Part shown: positions 22,741 through 35,172 of the stretch, piece after piece
Layout of the letters: each line of letters begins with the position of its first letter
Numbering within the stretch: position 1 is the stretch's first letter
DNA from: Hofstenia miamia
Lineage: Eukaryota > Xenacoelomorpha > Acoela > Hofsteniidae
Length of the DNA stretch: 64,000 nucleotides
Direction: 5' to 3'
Assembly: GCA_900660155.1 (NCBI GenBank)
Contig: CABFPE010000229.1
Coordinates: forward strand, 74,146-138,145
Translations under genes and position numbers: made by a program
The notes under the pieces: model-generated
Told to the model about the DNA's origin: nothing
The model's input: the letters and a program-made list of their open reading frames with translations, nothing else
The model's database searches: none

Positions 22741-24220
22741 TGTGTTGAGAGATGGTAGTTTTGCCAGTTCTTCTTTAATATTATCTAGTTCTTCCTGCTC
22801 CTGCCAGGTCCATACAAATGGTACTGATTTTTCATTAATCTGGTAATCTTTGCTGTCTTACCAGCTATGTTCTGAATGAAAGTCCCATAGTAATTGAAGA
22901 ATCCCATTATCCTCTGTATGTGTTTCTTGTTGTTTGGCTTTTCTATTTTTCAGATCATTTCTCTGGCGTTATCCTTCATGCATATCCTACCTTTCTCTAT
23001 GGTTCTTCTGAGAAATACTATTTTCTCTTTGAGAATGTCATATTTATTCCCATTAATTCGAAGTCCTGCATTTTCCAAAATCATTAACATTCTCTCTAGT
23101 TTATCCAGATGTTCTTGGATTGTGTCACTAGTTACTATGATGTTGTCTATGTGTCTTAGTCTTTAGCACTTTTGTAATATACCTCTGGAAGGTTGCTGGT
23201 GCATTACACAGTCTGAATGTCATATATATCCATTAATATAGACCATAGGGAGTTATGAATGCTGTCTTCTCAATATCATCCCCTTCCAACTTTACTTGCC
23301 AGTAGGCTTTGCATAGGTCTAGTGTTGTAAAATATTTATGCTTACTGGCTTCATAGAGCATGTCTTCTATCCATGGTAGAGGATATGAATCCTTTTTTGT
23401 CACCTCGTTTAATTTGCAAAAATCTATGCATATGCAAAACTTGTCTCCCTTCTTTACAAATATGGTTGGTGCTGCATATGGGCTCTCACTTGGGCAGATA
23501 ATTTTGTTGTCAATTAGTTCTTCCAGTATGNTTATCCTTCATGCATATCCTACCTTTCTCTATGGTTCTTCTGAGAAATACTATTTTCTCTTTGAGAATG
23601 TCATATTTATTCCCATTAATTCGAAGTCCTGCATTTTCCAAAATCATTAACATTCTCTCTAGTTTATCCAGATGTTCTTGGATTGTGTCACTAGTTACTA
23701 TGATGTTGTCTATGTGTCTTAGTCTTTAGCACTTTTGTAATATACCTCTGGAAGGTTGCTGGTGCATTACACAGTCTGAATGTCATATATATCCATTAAT
23801 ATAGACCATAGGGAGTTATGAATGCTGTCTTCTCAATATCATCCCCTTCCAACTTTACTTGCCAGTAGGCTTTGCATAGGTCTAGTGTTGTAAAATATTT
23901 ATGCTTACTGGCTTCATAGAGCATGTCTTCTATCCATGGTAGAGGATATGAATCCTTTTTTGTCACCTCGTTTAATTTGCAAAAATCTATGCATATGCAA
24001 AACTTGTCTCCCTTCTTTACAAATATGGTTGGTGCTGCATATGGGCTCTCACTTGGGCAGATAATTTTGTTGTCAATTAGTTCTTCCAGTATGATATTGT
24101 ATTCATCTTTCATCTGTTCAGGTACCCTTCTGACTGGTAGCTTGATTGGTTTGTCCATTGTTGTGACTATTCTGTGTTTCTTGCCCACTGCCTGCCCATG
24201 CTTATCTTTCTGTAGTTGAA
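22741..24220 (-). pseudogene. reverse transcriptase of Gypsy copy B
   Basis: 23,796-24,188 has classic RT palm and finger motifs: PIKLPVRRVPEQMKDE, IICPSESPYAAPTIFVKK, CIDFCKLNEVTKKDSYPLP, KYFTTLDLCKAYWQVKLEG and KTAFITPYGLY. The palm/thumb remainder continues to about 22,860 (NAGLRINGNKYDI-type strand, then GFFNYYGTFI-type thumb). The span includes a 562-bp exact repeat around an N at 23,531 that is likely an assembly artefact. Broken fossil. Confidence 0.85.
22969..24093. other. 562-bp exact duplication around a single N
   Basis: 22,969-23,530 and 23,532-24,093 read identically, separated by one N at 23,531. An exact repeat inside an otherwise diverged fossil, joined by a single N, points to two contig ends that overlapped but were not merged. 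Confidence 0.85.
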
Positions 24221-25230
24221 TATATGTTTGTGATTTTCTAACAATTTCTTTAATTGCATGATCTCCTGTTCTTCCAAATGTGGGTAGTCTTCATTATTTA
24301 TTTCAGGTGTTCTGTATGTGTCTTCCTCTTCTGCTTTCGTCCCAATGCCCTTGAGTTGGCCTTTGGGAGTACTTGCGACTTCAATGATGTTTGTCCACTC
24401 GCCCTTGAGTCAGCCATGTGAAGTACTATCTGTTTTCATTTGCAAGTCCTTGAGTCAACTGTGCAAATTACTTGCTCCATCATTGTTCCCATTGCTTTCC
24501 AGATGAGTCTGATGTTCAATTTGATGTACTTTCCATATATTCTTACTTGAGGTTTCTTTAGGTTAACAATCTGATTCATAGCATTAAGGATTGGTATTCT
24601 TCCCTTTCTGTGCTTAATTGTACAAACACTAGACAGCATTGATATTCTTTTGGTGTTGATGCCTTTGTTGTCATATAGCATTATGTTGGCTGTTACTGTG
24701 TCCTCAGTTTCAATTGTGTGCATCTTCCATTGGTGTGGCTGTAGGTTGATATCTTCCTGCAGTTGAAATGTGATTGTTTTCTGCTTCCCTTGTTCTTCTT
24801 CAATCTCCATTTCTTCCTCTCTTACCTTTATATTTCTGTTGACATAGTTGATGACACATCCAGTTTTTGTCAGAAAATCATCACTTAAGATGACTTCATA
24901 TGGCAACAGATTGTTGTGTGTGTCCACCACCACTAAAGATTATTCAAATGTTTGTTCACAATTCTAATCTGTACTGTATTTATCATTCCTTTTGTATTGA
25001 TATATTCTCCTGATGCATTAATTAGTTGCTTGTTGCAGCTGTTCAAGTCTTCTCATTTAAATCTTAGCTTCATAGCACATTCATCAGTACTTATCAACAT
25101 TGCTGCTCCAGTGTTGATTGTTGCTTTAGTCATTACTCCATTAATCACTATCATTATTGTATTTATTGTGTCAAGATTTGTCAGGATCATTATTGATGCA
25201 TGGTTGTTATGAGTCAGCACTCTAACTAGT
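24221..25230 (-). pseudogene. protease and PR-RT linker of Gypsy copy B
   Basis: A minus-strand block near 25,090-25,130 reads ATINTGAAMLISTDECAMKL, a retropepsin-type active-site neighbourhood. 24,436-24,933 (NLLPYEVILSDDFLTKTGCV, later QPHQWKMHTIETEDTVTANI) fits the protease C-terminus and the protease-RT connector common in Gypsy elements. Fossil. Confidence 0.65.
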
Positions 25231-25299
25231 TTTCTTACTCCTTGTCAGTTGGCAATACTTTGACCATCTTGTCTTCTGTTTGCAGTACATCTTCCTCAT

Positions 25300-26496
25300 C
25301 GTAGTAAGCTTCTTCATCCCCAATTACATTTATCTGCTTTGGGCAGTCCTGTTTTTTGTGGCCTTTCTGTCCACAACTGTAACACTTGATGTCTTTCTCT
25401 TTTACCTTTCTAGTCTTCCTGTCTTTTCCTTTTACTTTTATAATTTTTCTGGTTTCATTTCATTATAAGTTTTATTTGGGATGCATGGTTTGAGGTTGTT
25501 CCTCCATGTTGATCCTTCTCTGTGCCATGCAGCCTTTTCATATATTCAGGCATTGTTTTCAATGGTTGCTTGTATGTTGACCACCTTTCTAATCATTCTT
25601 GCTGCTGCTGCCTGTTGGCTCACTTTGCACTCTGCCATTGTTAATTTGAACATTTGTAGCCATTCAGCAAATGTTGGATTATAACCATCTACCCTTCCAT
25701 TAAATTTAGGTAGAGTTGCCTTACAAGGTATTGTATCACTTGTTGTCAGTTATGGTAAAATTGAATTTTCATATTTGGGTTTCCTGTGGTTTTTCACTGT
25801 ATCTTCCTACTGCAGTTGTATAGTCAATGCTTTTGTGATTTTGTTAATGATTATTTGTTTCTCTGCATCTGAGTCTTCATCAGATTCCTCATATGTCACT
25901 TCTTTTCTGGAATGGAATTCTATTTAATGGGTTCATATGCTGCTCCTGTTCTCTTCTTCTGTCAACTGTATTAATCTTAATTTGTCTTACTGTTGCTCCA
26001 ATTCTCCTGCTTGTAGATCATTGTCCTCTATTAACTGCCTAATTGTTTTTTCCAGTTCTTGATTTCTTTTCTGACATTGTTGGTTTCGTTCTAAGAACCT
26101 TTTATTAGACTCCAATAATTGGTGGGTGAGGATTTTGATCTCATTTTGAAATAATTTGCTTTGTTCGTCTAGCTGCATCTCCATATATAATCTAATTTCA
26201 CTCAATATGGTTTCATTTTATCATTCCATCTCTTTGAATTTGTTGGTTAGTTGTTCTATTTCATGTTTTAGAAGTGCTTCATTTTCCTGGCTCTTCCTCA
26301 ACATATCGAAGATGTCTGGTGGGTTTGTCTCTGTGGGTGAATTGAGGGATTGCAATTCCATGTCAGTGGCTGAGTTCTCACCAAAGTATGGTGATGAACA
26401 TATTGCTCTAGGGGTTACTGCCTTGATTGCAGTTTTCTTTGTGCTGCCCTTCTTACCTTTTTCATATTTTCTCTTTGGTTTGTAGTGGTCTTCCAT
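25300..26496 (-). pseudogene. gag of Gypsy copy B, with CCHC zinc knuckle
   Basis: The start MEDHYKPKRKYEKGKKG at 26,496 is basic. A coiled-coil segment follows (26,221-26,300 and 25,987-26,205: LTHQLLESNKRFLERNQQ, KRNQELEKTIRQLIEDN). Around 25,600-25,720 a capsid-like block reads LPKFNGRVDGYNPTFAEWLQ. 25,343-25,386 encodes CYSCGQKGHKKQDC, a perfect CX2CX4HX4C nucleocapsid knuckle. Broken fossil. Confidence 0.8.
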
Positions 26497-26693
26497 TTTT
26501 TATCACAATTCTGGAATCCTGTTAAAGTGCTTTAGTTTGGTTTCAGGTAATTCTCTCTATTAACTAGTTTATTTTCCATGTCACTGTTTGTTGCTTACTT
26601 TCACTTTCACTTGTAGCTCTTGTCATTGTATGCAGGTAGTTCTACTGAATGTTTCTTTTTAAAAGTTGCAGTTCTTGGCTGTCATGGTCGCTA

Positions 26694-26880
26694 TGTAACA
26701 TCCTTTACCAGGCATCATTACTATTTATTTCTTGCTACTGCATAACACTAGTCATAGTTTTGTGGGTAGGGATTTACCTAATTAGATACTGCTTGGCTTT
26801 TGTTTCTATTAACATAATGTAACTAGATTTAACTGTTCACTATTTAGGTGATGAAGCCATGTGGCAGTTTCTCCAATCAT
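26694..26880 (-). repeat. partial 5' LTR of Gypsy copy B
   Basis: TGTAACATCCTTTACCAGG starts the LTR next to gag, matching 16,282 onward for about 185 bp. The match stops in (TA)-rich DNA at 26,880, so the outer ~960 bp of this LTR are missing here. Confidence 0.85.
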
Positions 26881-26977
26881 TGATATATATATATATACTG
26901 CATATATATATATATATACTGTATATATTTCATTTTAACCTAACAAACCAAACAAGCATAATGAATGTTTATGTTAT
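26881..26977. repeat. TA-rich tract at the break between copy B and the C LTR
   Basis: Runs of TA interrupted by ACTGC and ACTG, then about 45 bp of unplaced sequence. It contains TACTGTA at 26,917-26,923. Both flanking LTRs break off around this tract. Confidence 0.8.
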
Positions 26978-28130
26978 TGTAGCATCTGCTACCAAGCATT
27001 GACATAGGTTAAATGATTCTTTTAAATGATTATTCCTTCTTCTACGTGGGTAGGGATGTACACACATTAGCTATTTACTGTATATATTTCTGTTAATCTT
27101 CACTTAACCAAAATAAATGAATACTGTTTAGGTACTTTGCTATCATAGCTCTTCTCTGTGATTAGTGTGTATGTGGCCTCTGACTGACTCTGATCTCTGC
27201 ATCACCTCACTCGTATTTCCATTGCTGAATTAAGTGGCTTCCAACCTCAGCTCAATGAAGTTCTTATGTGTTCCCTATCCTAGCTTGGTGTAGTTCTCAA
27301 TGCTAGTTGTAACTGACTTAAACTCAATTTGTACTGTGTATTTATGTCACATTTCAACATTGCAATGTCACTAGCTGCTTAATAATTATTACTTTAGCCA
27401 TTACTGAAAACTATTGGCTTTAATCAAGTTAAAATAATTAAGTTACTTAATAACTTGCAGCTTCCTACCTTACATTTAAATAACATAATACATGCTCAGT
27501 CACTTTATCATTCTATTATGGGTCACCTAAGTCTATCACATAAAATAGGTATAACCTATGTTAGGCTATCCAGCCCTATCCTACCAAATTTGATTATAAA
27601 TTACATGTAAATGATCAAATTGATAGCCAGCAAAACAGAGAAAAACTCCTATTCATACACCTAACATAAATGCAGGTTCATGGTTTGGATCAAGGACCCT
27701 TGAGTTGCTCCCAATGTGTTTCCAAACCACTACTACTGCATTTACCATTTAGATTGACATTTTGTATTAAATAATCAAACCAATATAAAATCTAAGAATA
27801 AGATTTTTGAAAAATTTACTTCAACAACTTCCAAATTGATTTATGCTCTATTTATAGTTAACTTTGAAAATGTACCTGTTGTTCAAAATTCAAATTTAAT
27901 TTGTCTGCCAAAATGGCTGAAAATAATGGAAGCAAATTCACCCCCTTTGTTTTGTCAAATTTGACAACAAGTACTAATTTGCTATATTATTACTTGGTTG
28001 CATTTTACAAAGATAATTCTAATAATTGAACTTAAATTGTTTTTCTAAGTAATCATAATTTGATCTTAGTTTCAACAAATCACTTGTTCTTTTTTCTTCA
28101 TTAGCAGCATTTTCTTTGGATTATGCTACA
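26978..28130 (-). repeat. C-family LTR, left outer copy (mosaic)
   Basis: Plus-strand ends TGTAGCATCTGCTACC and GGATTATGCTACA. 27,205-27,350 is identical to 39,992-40,137 (inner LTR of the right arm), while from about 27,355 it matches the outer right LTR (50,852-52,005) instead. Flanking 4-mers differ (TTAT left, CTAG right), unlike the right copy, so the LTR is a mosaic joined within itself. Confidence 0.8.
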
Positions 28131-28204
28131 CTAGTGAAGAGAGCAAACAAAATGATCCATGAAGAGAGAGTCATCATTCTTAATTAGATACACTTGTGGG
28201 GGAG
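28131..28204 (+). repeat. D-family internal tail and polypurine tract
   Basis: AGAGAGCAAACAAAATGATC...GTGGGGGAG matches the last ~75 bp of D internal DNA also seen before 43,811 (AAGAGCAAACAAAATTATTC...TATGGGGGAG). The GGGGGAG run is the polypurine tract before the 3' LTR. Confidence 0.75.
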
Positions 28205-29419
28205 TGCAGCAAAATCATGTGAGTACAAAGAATGTTAAAGAAAGTAACCAAGACTATCAGTAATTATTTTAAATATACTTTTGGCCAAAACACAATTATT
28301 ATCCTTTTAATTTTTATAAATACAATTGGGCAGTTTTAATATTATGTTTTGACAGCAAAACAGTTTTCAAAATCTAAAAAAATGAAATGGCTACAGCTAA
28401 TTAGATGACATTGTGTAATCAACAGCAGACCAATAAATTAGTGAATTTTAAACAAATTTGAATCTATGAACAGGTGCATGCTGATTGTTTAATTTTTTAT
28501 GCAATATGATTATAAATAGTGTGAAATGGATTTATTTGGTGATGGACTTACTTCATTTGATATCTTTTAATGTCTTATCAGGTTTGATTAAACAAGTCAT
28601 GCAGAAAGCTAAATGTCTGAGCACATGAGTAGTACCTGGTGGTCACCAGATTTACTAAAGAGATGCTTGGAGCTGACACTCATTCAGCTTTTCACAATGC
28701 AGTGTGTCTGGTGGCCATGGACTTCCTCTGTCATGTGCTCTTATGTTAAGTCTTTATGTAGGTGTTTTTATTTCATAGTAGCTTTCCAACCAACTTATTT
28801 GGTATTATAACTCATATCTTTAAACAGCTGGATAGCTTCCATTAGGCTAACCCTTTTAGATCCATATTATTAAGGTGCAGTAATAAGCTTTATTATACAT
28901 ATGAGCTGCCTTTGAGTCCTGAATTATATTAAATGTTGTTTATTGTAATTGTAATCTTGGACATATTATGTGACCTTCAACTATGACAGTTAAGTTGCCA
29001 ATTACTACCAACCATATTGATTGTTCACATATTAGTGTTATCTATCTGTATGGTTCATAATAAGCTAATGAATGGTTGTGAACTTTCATTTATTGCTATT
29101 ATCAGTAATAACAAGAACAATCAATACACTAAATTGGGAGTGAATTACAACACATTTCCACACCATGAGCTTTGTTTTTGAGTCACAATTGCTTCCAATG
29201 TAACTGGTGATGTCTTACTACTCCATGTTCCTCTTTGTGTTCTGACCCTGATAACAACTTGCTGCTTTCAATCTAAACAAGTTTTTAGTAATACCTTACT
29301 TTGCTAGAAATGAAAGCGGATTAATTGGAATTGTACATTTGGCTAAAAATAATAAATTATTGGAAATCATTTTAGCATTACCAAAATATGTCCATAAATC
29401 TCTGTGTACAGATTCTACA
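28205..29419 (+). repeat. D-family 3' LTR, left-arm copy
   Basis: Starts TGCAGCAAAATCATGTGAG after the GGGGGAG tract and ends GATTCTACA; 1,215 bp. Same family as 34,115-35,172, 54,704-57,043 and 59,813-61,100. TATAAATAG at 28,511-28,519 lies about 306 bp in. Confidence 0.8.
28511..28519 (+). promoter_or_regulatory. TATA-box candidate in D LTR
   Basis: TATAAATAG in element orientation. The same 9-mer sits at a similar depth in C-family LTRs (38,342-38,350; about 270 bp in). Confidence 0.5.
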
Positions 29420-29979
29420 ATAAACTGACTGGTGGGACTACCTTCTGTACTCTTATTGATGTTCAACATTTATTTATATTTTTTTATTATTATTTATTTT
29501 TGCAGAGGGCATACTTGAATGTTAACCAAGCAGAATTAGCATTCCTAAATTAAATATGCTTTACATAAATCATTGCTAATATTATTAAGATGCATTAAAG
29601 AATTAATTCAAGCCATTCCTTTGATGTTTCATTCCTAACAAAAGCTATAATCATTTTTGGTTTAACTCTTTGTTTGTAAATAGATATAAATGGCTATGAA
29701 TGATCTGAAGTACTTGGAACATTACAAAGGTTGAAACTCACGTTCCCCAATTTCATTTCCACCAAGTCTGGCATCACCAGAAATTAAAAACCATTAGAGA
29801 CATGATTTCAAAGAAATTGTAATTATATACTTGAAGAAATATACATATTTATTTATGCTTATTTCAATTAGATTTCTATTTAGTTTAGATCATTGAAATA
29901 CAGAATTGAACAATGTATTTTATTCTCAGGGAATGAGAAACTAGAATTGATAAAAAACAGATCTAAACAATTATCTTAC

Positions 29980-30970
29980 TAGAGTCACAGTTGCTGAATC
30001 CCCTGATGTCACAATTGTTCTTTGACAATTTACAACATTAAAGGAAATGGACTCACTATTTTTAATGAAAATTCTTTTTACAGAAATTTGGACCAAAAAA
30101 CAACTGTCAACTCTATTAAAAACTTATTCACAAAGTGCACTGAACATTGAATGTACCTCTGCCAAATTCCATATCTCTAATGAAAACATTACCAACTTTC
30201 ATCCTAACTTACCTTCAGCTACCCTATGGGAGCACACAGTATGCAGACAAATGAACTATCCTGTAACCAAAGTGCTCACTTAGTTAAAGCTCACGCCAAC
30301 CAACCAAATGTCTTTAGAGAAATGTGTTTCTACCAAAACCAATTACTGTATCCCTTTGCAATTAATTCACACATCCATGATTCAACTGGCATCACATTCA
30401 AAATATGGAAAGAAGTGGACATTTAAAATACCACTTACAGAGAACAAATAAGATTTTAACAATATCAGAGACTTATTAAAATAATCAACTCCAACAGATA
30501 TCAACTAAGTAAATCAAAACTAATCAAAGAAGTTAATACATCATGACTATACTGTGATAGACATGTACCACTGGAACATATATTTTGCAGAGGCAAACCT
30601 ATACAAAAACAAATCAAGTAGATTATGTCCATTATTAACAAACTACATAATCATAGACTCATATTATTCTCAGGTATTGGAGATTTGATGTGGTGCAATC
30701 TAATCAAAGAAAATATCAAATACTAAGACATATCAAAATGCATTGAGATCATCACTATGATGAGAGCCAGCATTACTGATCTTGAAAAGATGACTGAAGA
30801 AATTGTTTCTAATAACATTTTAAGCTTCATTGATGAAGTAAAGAGCCATTCTAATTTACTAAGTTTTTATAAGTTTTTCTATTCAAAAACTCTTATTACT
30901 AAAGAAGACACTCATGCTTTTAATATTGATGTGAAAATGACATTGCTTATTGCAATTAAAGGGCTGTGAT
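29980..30970 (+). pseudogene. F-like ORF3 fragment
   Basis: Plus-strand blocks resemble ORF3 of copy F: ECTSAKFHISNENI at about 30,150 corresponds to a CASAQFLIPRKI-like block near 5,350. 30,757-30,969 (MMRASITDLEKMTEE, then FNIDVKMTLLIAIKGL) corresponds to F at 4,570-4,779. No pol adjoins it. Broken fossil, duplicated in the right arm. Confidence 0.6.
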
Positions 30971-33900
30971 TATACCTTAAGTTCATTCATTACTAAATAC
31001 AATTTATGAATTCAAAATTTTATATGTACATAAATGACACAATTGATAACAAACATTCCAGATATATCTAGGACTATCCCACATTCTCATTAAATGTGAT
31101 GTAGTGCTCTGCCAACATTTTTTTGTTGGCACCCTTTTCATTATTGTGAATAACCCCTAAGACATCCTGATCTGTCTTTGCATTCCCTGCTTAATATGAT
31201 GTGATGAATAGCAGAATTTTTGTAAGACAGTTCATTTATTCATTACATTAATTCAAACTGCTTTACTTGCATGAGTAACTATGCTTTGACAATGTGGGCT
31301 TTTTGAAATCAATTCAATTTGATTTGATTAGCATTCAAAAAGTTGATTATTGATTTCATTCTATTCAATTATTGAAAACTAAATTTAATTGTTTTTAAAC
31401 ATTTATTTCATGTACTCTCTTATGAACATTAAGAACACAAACATCTTCAGAGTTGAGAGATTGTCTGACAATAACCACTTTGCTTCTAAATAATCAGTAT
31501 ATATTGCTTGAAATGTGTTATAATGTACTTACATATATCAAAAAATAAAATTTGACTTTCAACAGAATTTTTTACTAATACTTTACTAAAAAGTAAATAC
31601 ATTGTTCAACATGACATTACCACAATTAGTTTGACTTGAAATTATATTTTTTAACAAAACTATAGAAATTTTATTATTAAATTTAAAGCTTTTATTTAGA
31701 AGCTCTGTAGCTAATTAGTCAATTTTCACCTTATTTTGACCTAAAAATGTTCAACCAGCAGAATATTTTACATTTTTAAGCTCACAACATACAATGTCTT
31801 TTAGTATGTAATCACATCTTGCAAATATCTTTCTTACCAACAAAAAAATTTGACTTTTTTAACTTTTTTAACTTAGTAATTACTGAAGTTATCTTTGTTC
31901 ATATTTGACTGATACATTTTGTTCTAAAATGGCAACATGTGTAACTAGTGTAATTCTTTTGAAATTCAATAGAAAGCAAATAATATGTGATCAAGTTAAC
32001 CTATTGTGGATAAAGATTCAATTTAATTCACTTATTAAAATCTGCACTATTTTTGATTTAATTTGTCAATGCATTGTCCAGAATTATGGGCAACTGGCAA
32101 ATGGAGAAGTAATCATTCAGACACTACAGATGATAATTCTGTAGTCATTATCTTCTATCAAAGATAGCTCATTAGACAATCACCCTGATGGTATCTAGCT
32201 GTTGAATAAAACTGATTATATTACAAATGAACCAGGTGTTTCAAGAAGCAATATTTTTTAGCTTACTATAGAGTGTTTATAAAATCAATTAAGAGGTTTT
32301 AGATATACACAAGATTATGATTTAGAAACAACCTTCATATAGCAATACCATTTGGCCAAATCACTTCATCCTGAATGAAAACAAACTGAAATCCCTTGAA
32401 ATAGGAATACTATTTTGATACTGTGTTGTGCTTTTTCTCTATTTTCTTCAAAGTATTTCATAGACCAGATTCACTTACAGATGAATTGAGTTTGCACATA
32501 AAATGTAACATGCTTCCTTAAAGGCCATAGAACAGCTGCTTTTCTGAGCCCTTCTTTTCTATGGAATTTTTACAGCTATTACAATTTTGCCAAGCAGCAT
32601 CAGAAGGAATCTCAGTAAAAGAGTGAGTTTGTTGTTGTTTGTATCAAGATCCATTTGAGGCTTGTGTCTCTATTGTGGTAACTCATGAGTTGATATCTTG
32701 ATGAGATCAGTAAAATTTGTTTTTAGTTCAGAGATATTTTCATCAATACTGTGTAAACTAGATAACTTATTTTCCATTTTCAATGAGGTAAATTCCTCAA
32801 CCTTCAAGCAATTTGAGCAATTCCAGTAGATTGCTTAAGCAGCAATACTAGAAACTGCTTTCATTTTAAATTTATTTCATTGCATGCATGATGTTGCTGA
32901 GAGAAAATTAAATAACCAATTTTTTCTAACATACTATTTTTTTTTGACTGAAAATACCAAATTTTTCTTGCAGGTGGCACTTGTTCCAAAAATTCATTGC
33001 AACCACTATACAGAAGGGTGAATCAAGATCCTTTTTTGTCTGAACTGCAATGGGAAATAGTGGGCCTCATTTATGTAAAAATGGAAATTGCCATGCAAAA
33101 TATTTTTATCATGCTGATCAAAAGAGTGCTGCCAAACCACAAAATTGATCATTTAGAACCTTCAATCTTATAACATTTCAAGAGAATAATTGTGTTTAAT
33201 GATACTTTTGCTTAGAACATAAAAACTTTCAAAATGTATAGGAAGCCATGATGGAAATTGGGACTGTAGTTGTTGGGTTAGAGAGAAAATATCATCAAAA
33301 CATAACAATTGCTAACTTTATTAAGTGTACTACATACATGTAGTATATATATATATATATATTTATATATACAGTATATTCATCTAAAAATACACTATTG
33401 ATGGCCTTTGGAACCAGATTGTGAATGAAATTTTGGGCAAATATTAGCTTAGTGCATACATAGTAGTTTGAAATTCCTCAAATAAACTTTCTTTTTTATA
33501 AGATTTATTTTGCTCAAAATTGTAAAATTATTTAAGAATAAACCTGCTGCTAAAAATTTTAAATCTGTAATTTCTAAAAATCAAATATATTGAGATGTTT
33601 GCTAATTCTTGGTTTTTGCATTTTTATAATAGCAATAATATTTTCCAAAGTTTTTACCCATTTGAAATTTGAAAATTAATTCAAAAATCAAAAAGTATGA
33701 ATTATATTAAAAGTAAGGAAAATATGTCCCACAGCCCATGAATTTTTTTAAACATTGAGATGAAACAAGTACTTTTAATTTCAAATAATAATTTAAGAAT
33801 CATGTAGGAATACATTAGGTTCATATAGACTGATTCATTTAGGCCTGCTTCCATTTACATTTATGTAATTCTCATAAAATAGAGTGTATATAACTAAAAA

Positions 33901-34114
33901 ACAACATCAAACTTCAATTAAATATGTTTTTGATAGGGTTTATTGATAGAAATCAATAAAGAGTCATTGTAGTTTGTAAATGACTAACAGGAAAATTAAA
34001 AGTAAATTGCAATCACAACAGTTACACCTCTCTGAACAAGGTAGCAATGCATTTTATTGAACTTGTGACACCTATTTGCATTGCAGAGAGCAATGGAAAT
34101 GTGTGTCACCTAAT
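30971..34114. other. AT-rich filler of the palindrome arm, no gene recognised
   Basis: About 3.1 kb with a TA tract at 33,343-33,370 and TACAGTA at 33,370-33,376. The longest frame (31,905-32,144, plus) has no recognised similarity. Some translated stretches near 32,500-33,200 look like old coding DNA, but I cannot name them. Confidence 0.4.
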
Positions 34115-35172
34115 TGTAGAATCTGTACAAGGAGATTTATAGGCATATTTCAGTAATGCTATAACAATTTCCATTACTTAATCTGTTAACCAACTGTACA
34201 ATTCCAATTAATCCAGCTTTATATTTTCAACAAGGTGAGATAATACTCATTTAGATCAAAAGTGGCAAGATGTTATCAGGGTCAGAACCTGACATTAAGC
34301 ACTGCTGCTCAAGGAGTGGTAAGGCATAATGAGTTACTGTGGTTGTGATTGTGACTTCACAATTGTTCTGCATTAGCTTATTTTTAACCCTACATGTATA
34401 TAGATACAACTAATTGAAGGTCACAAATGAAACTGTCTAAGATGACAATTACAAGTAACAACATGTAATATAGTTCAGGGTTTTGTAGGATCCTTGTAAG
34501 TATAATAAAGCTTATTGTTACACTGTAGTAATTTGGATCTAAAAAGGGTTAGCCTAAAGGTAGCTATCCAGCTATTTAATGACATGAGTTATATTATGAG
34601 TGAATCAGTTGGAAAGCTACAACAAAATAAAAACCCCTACATGTAGACCTAACTTAAGAGCACATGATGAAGAAGTCCACAGCTACCAGACACAATGCAT
34701 TGTGAATAGCTGTATTGTGCATCAGCTTAAACAGTCAATTTAGTCAAAAACTAGGGACCACCAGATACTACTCATGTGCTCAGACATTTAGCTTTCTGTT
34801 GACATATATGATCAAACCTGATAGCACAAAATAAGAAATCAAATGAAGTAAATTCATTACCAAATAATTTTATTTGTAATCATATTGCATAAACAATTAA
34901 ACAATCAGCATGTACCTGTTTGTAGTTCAAATTTGTTTACACTTTTCATTCATCTGCTGATAATTATGCAATGTCATCTATTTAGATTTAATGATTTGGT
35001 CTTTTTAGATTTTGCCAATCTGTTTTGCCAATAAGCTTAATATGAAAACTGCATAGTTGTTTTACAAGAATCAAAAGGATAATAATAGTGTTTTGTACAA
35101 AATATAAAATAAATTACTAATAATTCTTAGTTGCTTTCTTTGTTATGCTTTGTGCTACATGATTATGCCACA
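34115..35172 (-). repeat. D-family LTR of fossil D3, left arm
   Basis: On plus it starts TGTAGAATCTGTACAAGG and ends GATTATGCCACA, followed by CTCCCCCATATTT (polypurine tract on minus). 1,058 bp; it is therefore the 3' LTR of a minus-strand copy. Confidence 0.8.

Larger units (their letters stand above)
16282..26880 (-). mobile_element. Gypsy copy B, longest copy in the window
   Basis: Minus-strand Ty3/Gypsy element of about 10.6 kb. Reading from high to low coordinates: partial 5' LTR (26,694-26,880), gag with zinc knuckle, protease, RT, RNase H, integrase with GPY/F module, ORF3, polypurine tract, 3' LTR (16,282-17,429). Over the ~185 bp both LTRs share, I count about ten differences (roughly 5% by eye), several at CpG sites. 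It is broken with multiple breaks, and 22,969-24,093 contains an apparent assembly duplication. Its 3' LTR lies against the decayed coding region at 14,900-16,255. Confidence 0.85.

Noticed and set aside
26650-26693. primer-binding site of copy B
   Set aside because: The sequence next to the LTR (TAGCGACCATGACAGCC on minus) has no clear TGG start at the expected place, unlike D2, so I do not claim it.
31905-32144. 79-codon plus-strand frame in the palindrome filler
   Set aside because: No recognisable family and no splice or promoter context; kept only as part of unassigned filler.
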